This document shows, piece by piece, positions 35,294 to 44,791 of a DNA stretch of 64,000 nucleotides. Positions within the stretch are counted from its first letter, which is position 1, and each line of letters opens with the position of its first letter. Origin of the DNA: RGIG4034 sp045576455 (GTDB lineage Bacteria > Bacillota > Clostridia > Lachnospirales > Lachnospiraceae); the NCBI GenBank assembly GCA_045576455.1, contig JAZNGM010000001.1, positions 530,191 to 594,190 on the forward strand, written 5' to 3'. The notes below the pieces were generated by a model. It worked only from the letters and a program-made list of their open reading frames with translations. It was not told the origin of the DNA and ran no database searches. The translations under genes were made by a program, and so were the position numbers.

Positions 35294-35839
35294 ATGGCAT
35301 TAATACGATGTGATAAAGGTCATTATTATGATAATAAGAAATTTATTCAGTGTCCGCAATGTGGATTGAAACTTACAAATACAGCGTCGGATGAGAGCGT
35401 AACAGTCCGTTTGTCGGATGTTTTGCATTCTGACAAGAACGATGAGCCGGATGATGTTAAGACAAAAAAACTGGTGTATGCAGACGGGAGACAGGAAAAA
35501 ACATACTCTAAGGGTTTGGTAACTGGATGGCTGGTTTGTTTTGAAGGACCTTCTAAGGGAAGGGATTTCCGTATTTTTTATGGGCATAATTTTGTTGGAA
35601 GAGCTTTTGATATGGATATATGCGTAGAAGATTATCAGGTGGTTGAGAAAAAGCATTGCTCCATTGTGTATGATGACAAAAATAATAAATTCTATTTGGT
35701 ACCGGGAAAAGGTGTTACTCATTTTCGGGGTGAGATATTGGAAAACGCTGTTGAGCTTAACGGAGTAGATGCGTTGATTCAGATGGGTGAATCACAGTTC
35801 TATTTTGTGCCTTATTGTAACGATAGGAGAAGGTGGTAA
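35294..35839 (+). CDS. FHA-domain protein with N-terminal Cys/His ribbon
   Basis: The 181-residue protein starts with MALIRCDKGHYYDNKKF followed by CPQCG, a Cys/His pattern that looks like a short zinc ribbon, then a linker rich in Ser/Thr/Asp, and a C-terminal FHA domain (HNFVGRAFDMDICVED, EKKHCSIVYDD). FHA domains bind phosphothreonine. The canonical Ser of the phosphopeptide loop is replaced in VVEKKHC, so binding may be altered. Its N-terminus is paralogous to the protein at 44792 (KGHYYD in both). The stop overlaps the next start (TAATG). Confidence 0.85.
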   Translation: MALIRCDKGHYYDNKKFIQCPQCGLKLTNTASDESVTVRLSDVLHSDKNDEPDDVKTKKLVYADGRQEKTYSKGLVTGWLVCFEGPSKGRDFRIFYGHNFVGRAFDMDICVEDYQVVEKKHCSIVYDDKNNKFYLVPGKGVTHFRGEILENAVELNGVDALIQMGESQFYFVPYCNDRRRW

Positions 35840-37566
35840 TGAAAAAGGGAATCAAAATCTTAATAGGACTGCTGGCGTTATTGTTTCTGTTTGAAGCTGA
35901 TGAAGCGGTGGCAAGTGAACGTTTTGAGGTGGAACAGATACAGGAATGTATGCCGCAGGTAAAAACATATATCCGTAGTAGTTTTATGCTTGATAAAGAA
36001 GATATACAAGTCTGGATTGATGAAATGCCACTTGAAATATCTGAAATATGTTCTTTTTCTGAGACGGAGGAAAAGCTTGCTTATTATATTTTGGTAGATA
36101 TTTCGGCATCCATTCCAAACCGTTATTTTACCAAAGAGAAAGAAGCGCTTATAGCCTTCGTGGAATCGTTGGGAGAGAATCATCTGACGCTGATTTCCTT
36201 TGGTGATGAAGTAACAGAATTATTTGCAGGAACGGGAGATAATAAGGATGCAGCAGTTTTAGCAATTAATTCCATGAAAAACAAAGATAAGGAAACGCAT
36301 CTCTTTGAAGCTATCAGTAAGACTGCAGATCTCTCAGATGCTCTCGGTGGTGAATATAGGAAAGTAGTAATGGTTCTGACTGACGGGGAAGATTTTGCTA
36401 CCGGTAAGACAACCAAGGAGGAAGTGAAAGAAGAACTGGGGGATAGAAACATTCCGGTATATGGAATGGGAATTGCAGATACCAAAAAAGAGAACCTTAA
36501 CAGCTTCGGCGAAATTGTCAGAACGCTGGGCGGCGAACTATATATTTTTGATGAAGCAGAAGTGTCTGAAACATTAGCCTTATGGAAAAACGATTTGAAT
36601 CATAGCTATGTGGTGTATGGAAATGCGAAAAGTAATAAAGTTGATAACAAATTACATAACTGCAGGGTACAATCGGTTTCCAAAAATCTGAACCGTAACA
36701 GGGAAATTTATTTAACGGATTATATGCCGGATAACGTGGCGCCGTTAATTACTGCGGTAAGTAAGGCGGATAGCGGGGCTAAGTTAAAGGTTGAGTTTAG
36801 TGAGCCTGTTGGCAGTGTTTCCAATGTTAATAATTGGAGCGTTTTTAGAAATGGTGTAAATGTAACAATAATAAGTGCAGATTATGGGCAGGAAAATAAC
36901 ATAGTGTATCTGAATCTGGCAACAGAAGTATATGAAGGTACGTATACTATCGCAGCACCGGGCGTTGTTGATGATTCGATGGAAGCCAACGCAGTGGGGG
37001 AAGAAATTGAAGTTAAACTAGACGGAAAAGAAGCTCCGGGACAGTCTGACCTATCGGGAGAAGATATTACTGATAAGTCTGGCGAAGGAAGATTTTCGAT
37101 ATGGTTGATTGTAATACCTGTTATTCTTTTGCTTATTATATTGCTGGTCATATTACTGATATGGATAAAGATAAAAAGAAATAAAGGTGTTGTTTATGTT
37201 GAAGGAAAGGCAACGCTCATAAGCAATGTCGAAGAGAAACAAAAAATACATGTGGAGTCAGCGATAGGGATTCCGGTTTCCTTGTCCTTTATTAATAACA
37301 TAGGCTCGGATAAACAAAAGATTGAAGCAAGAATAAACGGAAGCCTGATTGTCGGAAGGGCTGACTACTGTGATGTATCAATAGATGATGGCAGTTTGTC
37401 TAAGCAGCATTTTGCACTTGAGGCAGATGAAGAAATGATATGTATTACTGATTTGGAAACAACTAACGGAACCAAAGTAAACGGAGTGAAGATTACACAG
37501 AAATATAAACTTGACAAAGGTGACGTTATTCAGGCTGGAAGTCTTCTCATAAGAATTGAATGGTAG
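35839..37566 (+). CDS. Secreted von Willebrand A protein with membrane helix and cytoplasmic FHA domain
   Basis: The 575-residue protein has a signal-like N-terminus (residues 1-26), a vWA domain with the metal-ion site LVDISASIPNRYF (DxSxS) and VLTDGEDFATG, a beta-sandwich near 295-395 (VAPLITAVSKADSGAKLKVE, SbsA Ig-like), an acidic linker, a strong transmembrane helix (about residues 425-445), and a C-terminal FHA domain (GSLIVGRADYCDVSIDD, SLSKQHFAL, TTNGTKVNG). It therefore could link an adhesive or ligand-binding outside domain to phosphothreonine partners inside, such as the kinases encoded next. Start codon overlaps the previous stop by one base. Confidence 0.85.
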   Translation: MKKGIKILIGLLALLFLFEADEAVASERFEVEQIQECMPQVKTYIRSSFMLDKEDIQVWIDEMPLEISEICSFSETEEKLAYYILVDISASIPNRYFTKEKEALIAFVESLGENHLTLISFGDEVTELFAGTGDNKDAAVLAINSMKNKDKETHLFEAISKTADLSDALGGEYRKVVMVLTDGEDFATGKTTKEEVKEELGDRNIPVYGMGIADTKKENLNSFGEIVRTLGGELYIFDEAEVSETLALWKNDLNHSYVVYGNAKSNKVDNKLHNCRVQSVSKNLNRNREIYLTDYMPDNVAPLITAVSKADSGAKLKVEFSEPVGSVSNVNNWSVFRNGVNVTIISADYGQENNIVYLNLATEVYEGTYTIAAPGVVDDSMEANAVGEEIEVKLDGKEAPGQSDLSGEDITDKSGEGRFSIWLIVIPVILLLIILLVILLIWIKIKRNKGVVYVEGKATLISNVEEKQKIHVESAIGIPVSLSFINNIGSDKQKIEARINGSLIVGRADYCDVSIDDGSLSKQHFALEADEEMICITDLETTNGTKVNGVKITQKYKLDKGDVIQAGSLLIRIEW

Positions 37567-37596
37567 TAGGCGTAGAAGTGTTTAGAGGAGTTCGTT

Positions 37597-38898
37597 ATGG
37601 CAGATGTTCAATATAACGGTGGAAATCCATTGGCTTTGCCACAAGGTACACTAATTTATAACCGTTATCGGATAGACAGCGTCTTAGGGGCAGGTGGTTT
37701 TGGTATTACGTATCTTGCTGAGGATGTTCTTAACCATATTCCCTGCGCGGTAAAAGAATATGTTCCGCTTGGAATATGCGGCAGAGAATACGGCAGTTTA
37801 GACGTGTATGTGTTGTCAAAGGAAAAACAGGATGATTTTAGTCATGGAATGAAACGCTTTCTTGAAGAGGCGGCAGTTTTGATTGAATTGCAGCATATTC
37901 CGAATGTTGTACATATTACGGATTATTTTGATTTGAATTCAACGGCATATTATGTGATGGAATATCTGGACGGTATGACGGTAAAGCAACTTGTGAAACG
38001 TATGCCTGATAAACGGATAGATGTAAAAGAAGCTGTTGAGATTATCGCAAAGGTAGGAAACTCACTGGATAGAATCCATAAAGAAAGACATTTACTGCAC
38101 AGGGACATCAGCCCGGATAACATCATTTATACAAAAAATAATGAGATTAAACTGATTGATTTTGGCAGTGCCAAGCACTTATCACAGGGCGAAAAAAATG
38201 TATTTTCCATAGTCTTAAAACCGGGATTTGCACCACCTGAGCAGTACTCAATGGAGAAACCGCAAGGAAACTATACAGATGAATATGCGTTGGCAAGTTC
38301 ATTTTACTATATGGTTACAGGGAAAATGCCAACAGATGCCATGGAACGTATGACCGGGCAGACATTAGAGCCCGCATTTAAATATAATTCACAAGTTACT
38401 ATCCAAATGTGGCAAGTATTATCAAGAGCCATGAGTTTGGATTATAGGACAAGATATCCGTCGGTTTATTTGTTTGTACAAGAATTGTGTCAGGCATATA
38501 ACGAAAGTGTTTATCGTACCGAAATGCCGGAAAAGGATAATTCTTATCGGAAAGGCGAAGGTAGTGTTGATGCATACCAAAGACCCTATGTGCAGGTACT
38601 GAATGGTGCCAACAAAGGAAAACAATGGTACATGGTAAGTAACAGTGAAATAAAAATAGGCAGAGGAAGTCAAAGCGGAATCATTTTGAATGAGTGCCCG
38701 AATGTTAGCAAGGTACATTGTATTCTTATGTTTGATGCAGAAAGCAAAGCATTTTATATACAGGATTTGTCTACCAACGGAATACGTATAGGAAAAAATA
38801 TTTTACAAAAAGATAAGGTATATCAAATTAGTAAGAATACGAAAATTGTTCTTGCGGAAAGCATCGAACTGTTAGTGGGGGTAGAGGATGTTGGATGA
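37597..38898 (+). CDS. Ser/Thr protein kinase with C-terminal FHA domain
   Basis: The 433-residue protein has a kinase domain with the Gly loop GAGGFG (residues 31-36), Lys53 in AVKEY, HRDISPDN (168-175) and DFG (188-190), then LKPGFAPPEQY in the activation region. The usual Lys two residues after HRD is Ser here. A C-terminal FHA domain (EIKIGRGSQSGIILNE, NVSKVHCILM, STNGIRIG) follows a linker. No membrane helix is seen, so this is the cytoplasmic kinase of the island. The last 11 bases overlap the second PP2C gene, so kinase and phosphatase are translationally coupled. Confidence 0.92.
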   Translation: MADVQYNGGNPLALPQGTLIYNRYRIDSVLGAGGFGITYLAEDVLNHIPCAVKEYVPLGICGREYGSLDVYVLSKEKQDDFSHGMKRFLEEAAVLIELQHIPNVVHITDYFDLNSTAYYVMEYLDGMTVKQLVKRMPDKRIDVKEAVEIIAKVGNSLDRIHKERHLLHRDISPDNIIYTKNNEIKLIDFGSAKHLSQGEKNVFSIVLKPGFAPPEQYSMEKPQGNYTDEYALASSFYYMVTGKMPTDAMERMTGQTLEPAFKYNSQVTIQMWQVLSRAMSLDYRTRYPSVYLFVQELCQAYNESVYRTEMPEKDNSYRKGEGSVDAYQRPYVQVLNGANKGKQWYMVSNSEIKIGRGSQSGIILNECPNVSKVHCILMFDAESKAFYIQDLSTNGIRIGKNILQKDKVYQISKNTKIVLAESIELLVGVEDVG

Positions 38899-39679
38899 GG
38901 ATATTGTGACGGTCAAGAAAAACGAACGTTGTAGTGTTCATATGATAGGCGGTTCTATAGTGGGAACCCGTGAGTATCAGCAAGATGCATATTATATGAC
39001 GACAACGGCAGCAGGAACCCTGGCGGTAATCTGCGATGGAATGGGAGGTACAGAACACGGGGAACTTGCCAGCTGTACAGCAGTAGAAATATTGGTTAGT
39101 GATTTTGAAAAACTGGAGTCTATTCCGGAACCTTCAGCATTTTTGTATGAAGAGGTAACTAAGATAAATGATGCGGTATATGAGATGAGAGATGAAGATG
39201 GTGAACGGATAGACTGTGGTTCTACCCTTGTGGCTGTGTTAACAGTTCAGAACGCAGCTTATTGGGTGTCGATAGGGGACAGCAGAATATTTATTATCCG
39301 TGATAAGCAAATGATACCTGTAAACCGGCTTCATAATTACGGGTTAAGACTTGACGAACAGCTTCGAAGTGAAGCGATAAGCTGCGAGGAATATATGGAA
39401 GAAGCCAAAAATGCGGAAGCGTTAATAAGCTATATAGGAATGGATGCATTAGAGCTCATTGATAGAAATGAGCAGCCGTTTGGTATGCAATACCAGGATA
39501 AGTTTTTACTCTGTAGTGACGGATTGTACAAAGTGCTTTCAGAAGAAAGTATATTGGAGACCATTTCTTCCAATTTTATGGATATCAGGAGCGCAACGCT
39601 TGAATTGATAGATAAAGTACAGACTAGTGGTAAAAAGAGTATAGATAATACCACCGTCGTACTGCTGAGTTACGAATAA
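38888..39679 (+). CDS. PP2C-type Ser/Thr protein phosphatase (second copy)
   Basis: The 263-residue PPM phosphatase shows VGTREYQQDAYY, VICDGMGGTEHGELAS, SIGDSRIFII, LLCSDGLYKVL and DNTTVVLL, covering the metal and phosphate sites. It overlaps the upstream kinase by 11 bases and lies 21 bases before a membrane kinase gene, so it probably dephosphorylates those kinases or their FHA partners. It is only distantly similar to the phosphatase at 34548, so the two probably have separate targets. Confidence 0.92.
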   Translation: MLDEDIVTVKKNERCSVHMIGGSIVGTREYQQDAYYMTTTAAGTLAVICDGMGGTEHGELASCTAVEILVSDFEKLESIPEPSAFLYEEVTKINDAVYEMRDEDGERIDCGSTLVAVLTVQNAAYWVSIGDSRIFIIRDKQMIPVNRLHNYGLRLDEQLRSEAISCEEYMEEAKNAEALISYIGMDALELIDRNEQPFGMQYQDKFLLCSDGLYKVLSEESILETISSNFMDIRSATLELIDKVQTSGKKSIDNTTVVLLSYE

Positions 39680-39700
39680 ATAAAAAGGCGGAAAATACAA

Positions 39701-41614
39701 ATGAAAAGATGTCTTAGCTGCATGAAAGAATATCAAAAGCAGTATGAGGTATGCCCTCATTGCGGTTACATTGAAGGAACACCACCGAATGAAATATATC
39801 ATCTCTATCCCGGAACGGTGTTAAGAGAACGGTTCATTATCGGGACGGTAGTAGGTTTTGGTGGCTTTGGTGTAGTATACAAGGCTTGGGATGTAGTGCT
39901 GGATAAAATGGTTGCAATTAAGGAATTCTATCCGGTGGGATTGATCCACCGTACACCGGGAAAGACCAAGGTTAATGTTTTTGAAAGCAAAAAAGAAGAG
40001 TTTGATTTACAAAAGGAACGATTTTTGGAAGAAGCCAAGAATATGGCACGTTTTAGCAGTCATCCCAATATTATCAATGTTTATAACTTTTTTGAAGAAA
40101 ATAATACAGCGTATATAGATATGGAATTTCTGGAAGGCATGACTTATAAGAAATTCCTGAAAATGCATGGCGGAATAGTAGAACAGGATGTTGCGGTTAA
40201 GGTTATTCTTAGTGTTCTTGAGGCGTTAAGGGAGATTCATAAGGAAAACATTATCCATAGGGATGTGGCTCCGGATAATATTTTTATTTGTGAAGACGGA
40301 AGAATCAAGTTAATGGATTTTGGTGCGGCACGATTTTCAAAAGGAGATGAAGTGTCATCCCATACCATTATTTTAAAACCGGGATTTGCTCCCCCGGAGC
40401 AGTATCAGTCAAAGAGCCGTCAGGGTGTGTTTACGGATATCTATGCGGTAGGGGCTGTTTTGTATCGTTCTTTGACCGGAATTATGCCGGATGAATCAAC
40501 GAACCGTTGCGAAGAAGATAACATGAAACCACCCAAAGAATTAAATCCCGACATAACAGATACGATGAACAACGTCATATTAAGGGCAATGGCGTTGATG
40601 TACGAGCTTAGATTTCAGTCGGATGAAGAATTCATGAAAGCATTACGGCCGGAAGCAGAAGGAAAGATAAGGGATGTTAAGTCAGAACTTCGTCACCGTA
40701 AGAAAAAAAGACTTTTCGTTGCGATGCTTATTGTGGCATTTTTAAGCATTTGCGGATTAATGGGATATAGAATGTACGACCTGAAAAAAGCGCAAGTGGA
40801 TTTAAAAGCTGCTGATATAACGATGTGGGTTTGTGTGCCTGAAGAAACACTATTTTCAGATTATACCGCTACGTATAAAACTGCCCTGTCAGAATATGAA
40901 GAAAAGTATCCGCAGATAGAAATAGAAATTGTGCCGGTGTTAGCGGCGGAGTATGAAGAAAAATTAAATGCGGCATATGAAAATAATGAAATGCCGGATG
41001 TGTTTCAATTGACGGATAAAGAACAATTTTCCTATGCAAAAAATATAAAACGGACATTTTCATATACGGATATAGCCCAATACATGGGATATGAACAGCT
41101 TGAAGAAACTTATCCGGATAATAACGTCTGCCCGATTACATTTGAATTACCTGCGTTGTATACAAATACAACCTTTGAACGGTTGGCGATTGATGCGTAT
41201 GAGAAAGAATACCAAAGTATAAATGATACCGGTATACAAGATAAAAATCCGGAAACGATAGAAGCTTTCCTAAAAGGTGAGAGTGGATATTTTGTAGGAG
41301 ACACTTCATTATATCGCGAGGTTCAGGAAAGATTGGCCGGCATTTATACAATGGAAGTTATGAAATTACCGGAGTATACGGCCGAATACGGCATTTCATT
41401 TTGTGTAGCAAAGGATACAAACCGTTGGGAGTATAACGCAGCCATCCAACTTTTGTATTATATGCTATCGGAGAATGCACAGTTTGTAATGATAGAAAAT
41501 CATCTCGGATTACCGGTACATAAGGATATATATAACCGATTTGTCCAACTTAATCCGGAGTTTGGAATATTTGAAGATATTGTTACAAAGGTACAGTTCA
41601 TTAACAGAAAATAG
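39701..41614 (+). CDS. Receptor-like Ser/Thr kinase with an extracellular solute-binding domain
   Basis: The 637-residue protein starts with a Cys4 ribbon (Cys4, Cys7, Cys18, Cys21), then a kinase domain: Gly loop GFGGFG (52-57), Lys74, HRDVAPDN (186-193), DFG (206-208) and LKPGFAPPEQY. A membrane helix at about 338-356 follows. The remaining 270 residues resemble family 1 solute-binding proteins: DITMWVCVPEETLFSDY, YEEKYPQIEIEIVP, NNEMPDVFQLTD and a C-terminal EYGISFCVAKDTNRWEYN. Type II-in/out topology places this domain outside. A kinase fused to a binding-protein sensor suggests direct nutrient sensing; this is inferred from domain order. It ends 16 bases before the next kinase. Confidence 0.85.
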   Translation: MKRCLSCMKEYQKQYEVCPHCGYIEGTPPNEIYHLYPGTVLRERFIIGTVVGFGGFGVVYKAWDVVLDKMVAIKEFYPVGLIHRTPGKTKVNVFESKKEEFDLQKERFLEEAKNMARFSSHPNIINVYNFFEENNTAYIDMEFLEGMTYKKFLKMHGGIVEQDVAVKVILSVLEALREIHKENIIHRDVAPDNIFICEDGRIKLMDFGAARFSKGDEVSSHTIILKPGFAPPEQYQSKSRQGVFTDIYAVGAVLYRSLTGIMPDESTNRCEEDNMKPPKELNPDITDTMNNVILRAMALMYELRFQSDEEFMKALRPEAEGKIRDVKSELRHRKKKRLFVAMLIVAFLSICGLMGYRMYDLKKAQVDLKAADITMWVCVPEETLFSDYTATYKTALSEYEEKYPQIEIEIVPVLAAEYEEKLNAAYENNEMPDVFQLTDKEQFSYAKNIKRTFSYTDIAQYMGYEQLEETYPDNNVCPITFELPALYTNTTFERLAIDAYEKEYQSINDTGIQDKNPETIEAFLKGESGYFVGDTSLYREVQERLAGIYTMEVMKLPEYTAEYGISFCVAKDTNRWEYNAAIQLLYYMLSENAQFVMIENHLGLPVHKDIYNRFVQLNPEFGIFEDIVTKVQFINRK

Positions 41615-41630
41615 GAAGGGAGATGAGGAT

Positions 41631-44600
41631 ATGCGTTGTTTAGGATGTATGCAGGAATATGATGATTATCTTACGAAATGTCCGCATTGTGGTTATAAGG
41701 AAGATACACCGCCGAAAGAAGCGTATCATATGATTCCCGGAAGTATATTACATGATAAATATATTGTCGGTAAAGTAATCGGATACGGCGGCTTTGGTGT
41801 TACTTATGTCGGTTTCGATTTTGAACTGGAGAGAAAGGTTGCAATTAAAGAATATCTTCCGGCAGAGTTTTCAACCCGTATACCGGGTCAGACCAGAGTA
41901 ACCGTATATGAGGGAGATAAAGCAGAGCAGTTTCATAGTGGCCTTGAGAAGTTTGTAAATGAAGCTAAAAGATTGGCTAAGTTTAATAATCAGCCGGGTA
42001 TTGTGCAGATATATGACAGTTTTTCTGAAAATGAAACCGCGTACATAGTAATGGAATATTTGGAAGGTGAAACCCTGAAAGAAAAGATTGCAAGAGAAGG
42101 GACACTACCCTTTGAAGATGCAGTGAATATTATTCTTCCAATTGTTTCTGCGCTTAAAGAAGTACATAAGCTTGGAATCATTCATAGAGATATAGCACCG
42201 GATAATATTATGGTTACAGAAGACGGTGGGGTTAAATTAATTGACTTTGGGGCGTCAAGATTTGCGACTACGGCACATAGCCGAAGTCTCACAGTGCTTA
42301 TTAAGCAAGGTTATGCACCGACAGAACAATATAATAGCAGGGGTGATCAGGGACCTTGGACAGATGTGTATGCCCTTGCTGCTACATTTTATAAATTGCT
42401 GACAGGAATAACGCCGGAAGATGCAATGGAGAGAAAGGCCAATGATACGCTGAAGCCTCCTACAAAATGTGGCGTCAAGATAAGCAAAAATACGGAAACG
42501 GCTATCATGAATGCACTTAATATAAGTGTGGAATACCGTACTAAGAGTATGGAAGACTTTGAGGCAGAGTTGTTGTCCCAAAAAGAAGTGGTGCGTATTC
42601 TGGAGCCGGAACGAAAAGAAGATATCGGTAAATGGCCGTTATGGGCAAAGATATTGACGTCCGGAGTAGCAGTAGCAGTGGTGACTTTTTTAGCATTGCT
42701 GTTTACCGGTGTAATCCGCTTCGGTGGTGAGACATTAGATGAATTTATCGTAGCAGAGGGTAAAACCTATGTCCCTAATTTTATAAATCAGGATATAGAG
42801 ATTGCTCAGAAACTGGCGGCAAACAACCGGATACAGATACAGATAATTGACAAACGTAATTCGGATGATATTGCTGAGGGCATGGTTCTATTGCAGACAC
42901 CGTCAGATACTACCAGCGTTGTGCTGGATTATATAGTTGAATTGGTTATTAGTGCCGGAAAAGAACAGGTCTATATACCGTCACTTACGGGACTGGAACA
43001 AAACCAAGCTATTGCACTACTGGAGTCTATGGGGCTTACCTATGAGGTGGTTGAAGTTGACAGCAGTATTGCTGCCGGCGGAATAGTAGAGCAGAGCATA
43101 GAGGTTGACCGGGCGGTAGATAAAGGAACGAAGATAATTTTAACCATTTCTACAGGAAAACTTAATGATGTTAATGAAACCAAAGAAGTAATTGTGCCAA
43201 AGCTTGTAAATATGAGTTTTGAGGAAGCACAGAAGGTTTTGGAAGAGCTTAAACTGTTTATTGTTAAGTCTTCAGAAGAATATAGTGATACTTTCAAGGC
43301 AGGGCAGATAATAAGCCAGAGCTTAGCAGAAGGAACTTCGGTTCATGAAGGAGATACGGTAAGCGTGGTAGTAAGCCTTGGTAAGAGAACTACATTTGTT
43401 CCGGATGTTCAATATAAGGATGAGGCAGAGGCTAAGAAAACACTTGAAGACAGTGGGCTTAAAGTGTCCGTAAACTATGAAGAGAGTGAAATTGTAGCTA
43501 CGGGCAAGGTTATCGTCCAGAGTATTGCAAAAGGTGAAAAAGTTGATTGGGGAAGCAAGATAACAATTACGGTTAGTACAGGCAAGAAAGAGGTTGCGGT
43601 AGTTGAACCAGAGCCAACGCCGGAACCAACGCCAACACCGGAACCAACGCCGACCCCGACACCAACGCCGGAGCCAACACCGACCCCGGAACCGACGCCG
43701 ACACCGGAACCGACGCCAACACCGGAGCCAACGCCGGAACCAACGCCGGAACCAGAGCCAGAGCCGGAACCAGAACCGGAACCGCCTAAAGAATGGTCAG
43801 GATGGGTTGAAGTCAGTTCGAAGACATTGCCTTACGGCATTACGGACAGTACGCATTACATTGAGTGGGAGTATTCGTATAGAGATACTACATATAAGGA
43901 GATAAATGACGCAAAAGCTCCATCAGGATATACTTTTGTTAGCAAGAAAGATGGAACACCAACAGGGTATACATTTTCAGGTGATTCGGTTCCTGCAAGT
44001 ACCAATACGGTACGATATGAGGGCAAAGCAAATAATCCGGAGATACAGTACAAATATCAGTATTACGATAAAGAGACGCATGAGTTCAAAGATAATATGG
44101 ATCCAGGATGGACTAAGGAGGGCGAACGCTGGGGATTTGAACAGAGTGTTGAACAGACAGTCTATGAAAATCCGGGTTCGGCAAGCGACCGTTTGCAAAT
44201 AGTAAAGCATGAACCGGCAGTGACACATACGGAATATAAATATTCACATTGGTGTCGAAAAAACAGCTCTGGAAAATGGGTTACTATGTGCCAAGATGGA
44301 TACCCCTTCGGATGGGGAACATATTATTATTCAGAGACGCAATGGCTAACTTCAAAAATTGCCTCAAATGGTAAGTGTGCATGTGGTGCTACTTATAGTA
44401 TGCCAGGATGTTCAATAAATAGGTATGGTGATAAGTGTGATCCTTGTTCAATATGTGGAATTGGATGGTGGTACAATGAAAAGACGCGTACAGTAGTCGA
44501 CCAAAAAGCGTATTGGGTTGTGAAATATGCCAATTATTATATTAAAGCATACAGGTATAAACAGACTAATACGTCTGAATGGATTAATGATAAGAAAGCT

Positions 44601-44771
44601 GAGTCGAATGAGTGTAAGCTTATTGATACAAAGAAGGTATATTATTGGCGTGAAGTACCAATTTTATACAAGTATGTAAAGGTTTCTGACTGGTCTTCGT
44701 ATAGTGCTGCACAACCCAATACGCAATCAAACAGAGAAATAAAATATCGATATCGCTACAAAGAAAAATAA
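41631..44771 (+). CDS. PASTA Ser/Thr kinase with Pro-rich stalk and Cys/aromatic-rich C-terminus
   Basis: The 1046-residue protein has a Cys4 ribbon (Cys3, Cys6, Cys17, Cys20), kinase domain (Gly loop 51-56, Lys73, HRDIAPDN from 185, DFG 205-207), a membrane helix at about 339-361, and four PASTA repeats (about 377-441, 443-511, 519-585, 586-654), which in PknB/PrkC proteins contact peptidoglycan. A PEPTPTPEPT stalk (about 658-718) could span the wall. The last 325 residues carry WSGWVEVSS, SHWCRK and SDWSSYS modules, YRYRYK ends and ten or more Cys, unlike usual PASTA kinases. The ATG at 41631 follows an AGGGAGATGAGG site; earlier in-frame codons lie inside the preceding gene. Confidence 0.9.
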   Translation: MRCLGCMQEYDDYLTKCPHCGYKEDTPPKEAYHMIPGSILHDKYIVGKVIGYGGFGVTYVGFDFELERKVAIKEYLPAEFSTRIPGQTRVTVYEGDKAEQFHSGLEKFVNEAKRLAKFNNQPGIVQIYDSFSENETAYIVMEYLEGETLKEKIAREGTLPFEDAVNIILPIVSALKEVHKLGIIHRDIAPDNIMVTEDGGVKLIDFGASRFATTAHSRSLTVLIKQGYAPTEQYNSRGDQGPWTDVYALAATFYKLLTGITPEDAMERKANDTLKPPTKCGVKISKNTETAIMNALNISVEYRTKSMEDFEAELLSQKEVVRILEPERKEDIGKWPLWAKILTSGVAVAVVTFLALLFTGVIRFGGETLDEFIVAEGKTYVPNFINQDIEIAQKLAANNRIQIQIIDKRNSDDIAEGMVLLQTPSDTTSVVLDYIVELVISAGKEQVYIPSLTGLEQNQAIALLESMGLTYEVVEVDSSIAAGGIVEQSIEVDRAVDKGTKIILTISTGKLNDVNETKEVIVPKLVNMSFEEAQKVLEELKLFIVKSSEEYSDTFKAGQIISQSLAEGTSVHEGDTVSVVVSLGKRTTFVPDVQYKDEAEAKKTLEDSGLKVSVNYEESEIVATGKVIVQSIAKGEKVDWGSKITITVSTGKKEVAVVEPEPTPEPTPTPEPTPTPTPTPEPTPTPEPTPTPEPTPTPEPTPEPTPEPEPEPEPEPEPPKEWSGWVEVSSKTLPYGITDSTHYIEWEYSYRDTTYKEINDAKAPSGYTFVSKKDGTPTGYTFSGDSVPASTNTVRYEGKANNPEIQYKYQYYDKETHEFKDNMDPGWTKEGERWGFEQSVEQTVYENPGSASDRLQIVKHEPAVTHTEYKYSHWCRKNSSGKWVTMCQDGYPFGWGTYYYSETQWLTSKIASNGKCACGATYSMPGCSINRYGDKCDPCSICGIGWWYNEKTRTVVDQKAYWVVKYANYYIKAYRYKQTNTSEWINDKKAESNECKLIDTKKVYYWREVPILYKYVKVSDWSSYSAAQPNTQSNREIKYRYRYKEK
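43604..43790. repeat. Degenerate Pro-Thr/Pro-Glu codon repeat
   Basis: Repeats of CCGGAACCAACG type encode PEPTPTPEPT units inside the PASTA kinase gene, ending in PEPEPEP. Such regions change length readily by slippage. The repeat is also why a long open frame appears here in another phase. Confidence 0.95.
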
Positions 44772-44791
44772 ATACACAGGAGGAAGAAACA

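Noticed and set aside
43603..43905. Arg/Gln-rich frame overlapping the PASTA kinase
   Set aside because: It is the +1 reading of the CCGGAACCAACG repeat, inside a clear domain-coding frame.
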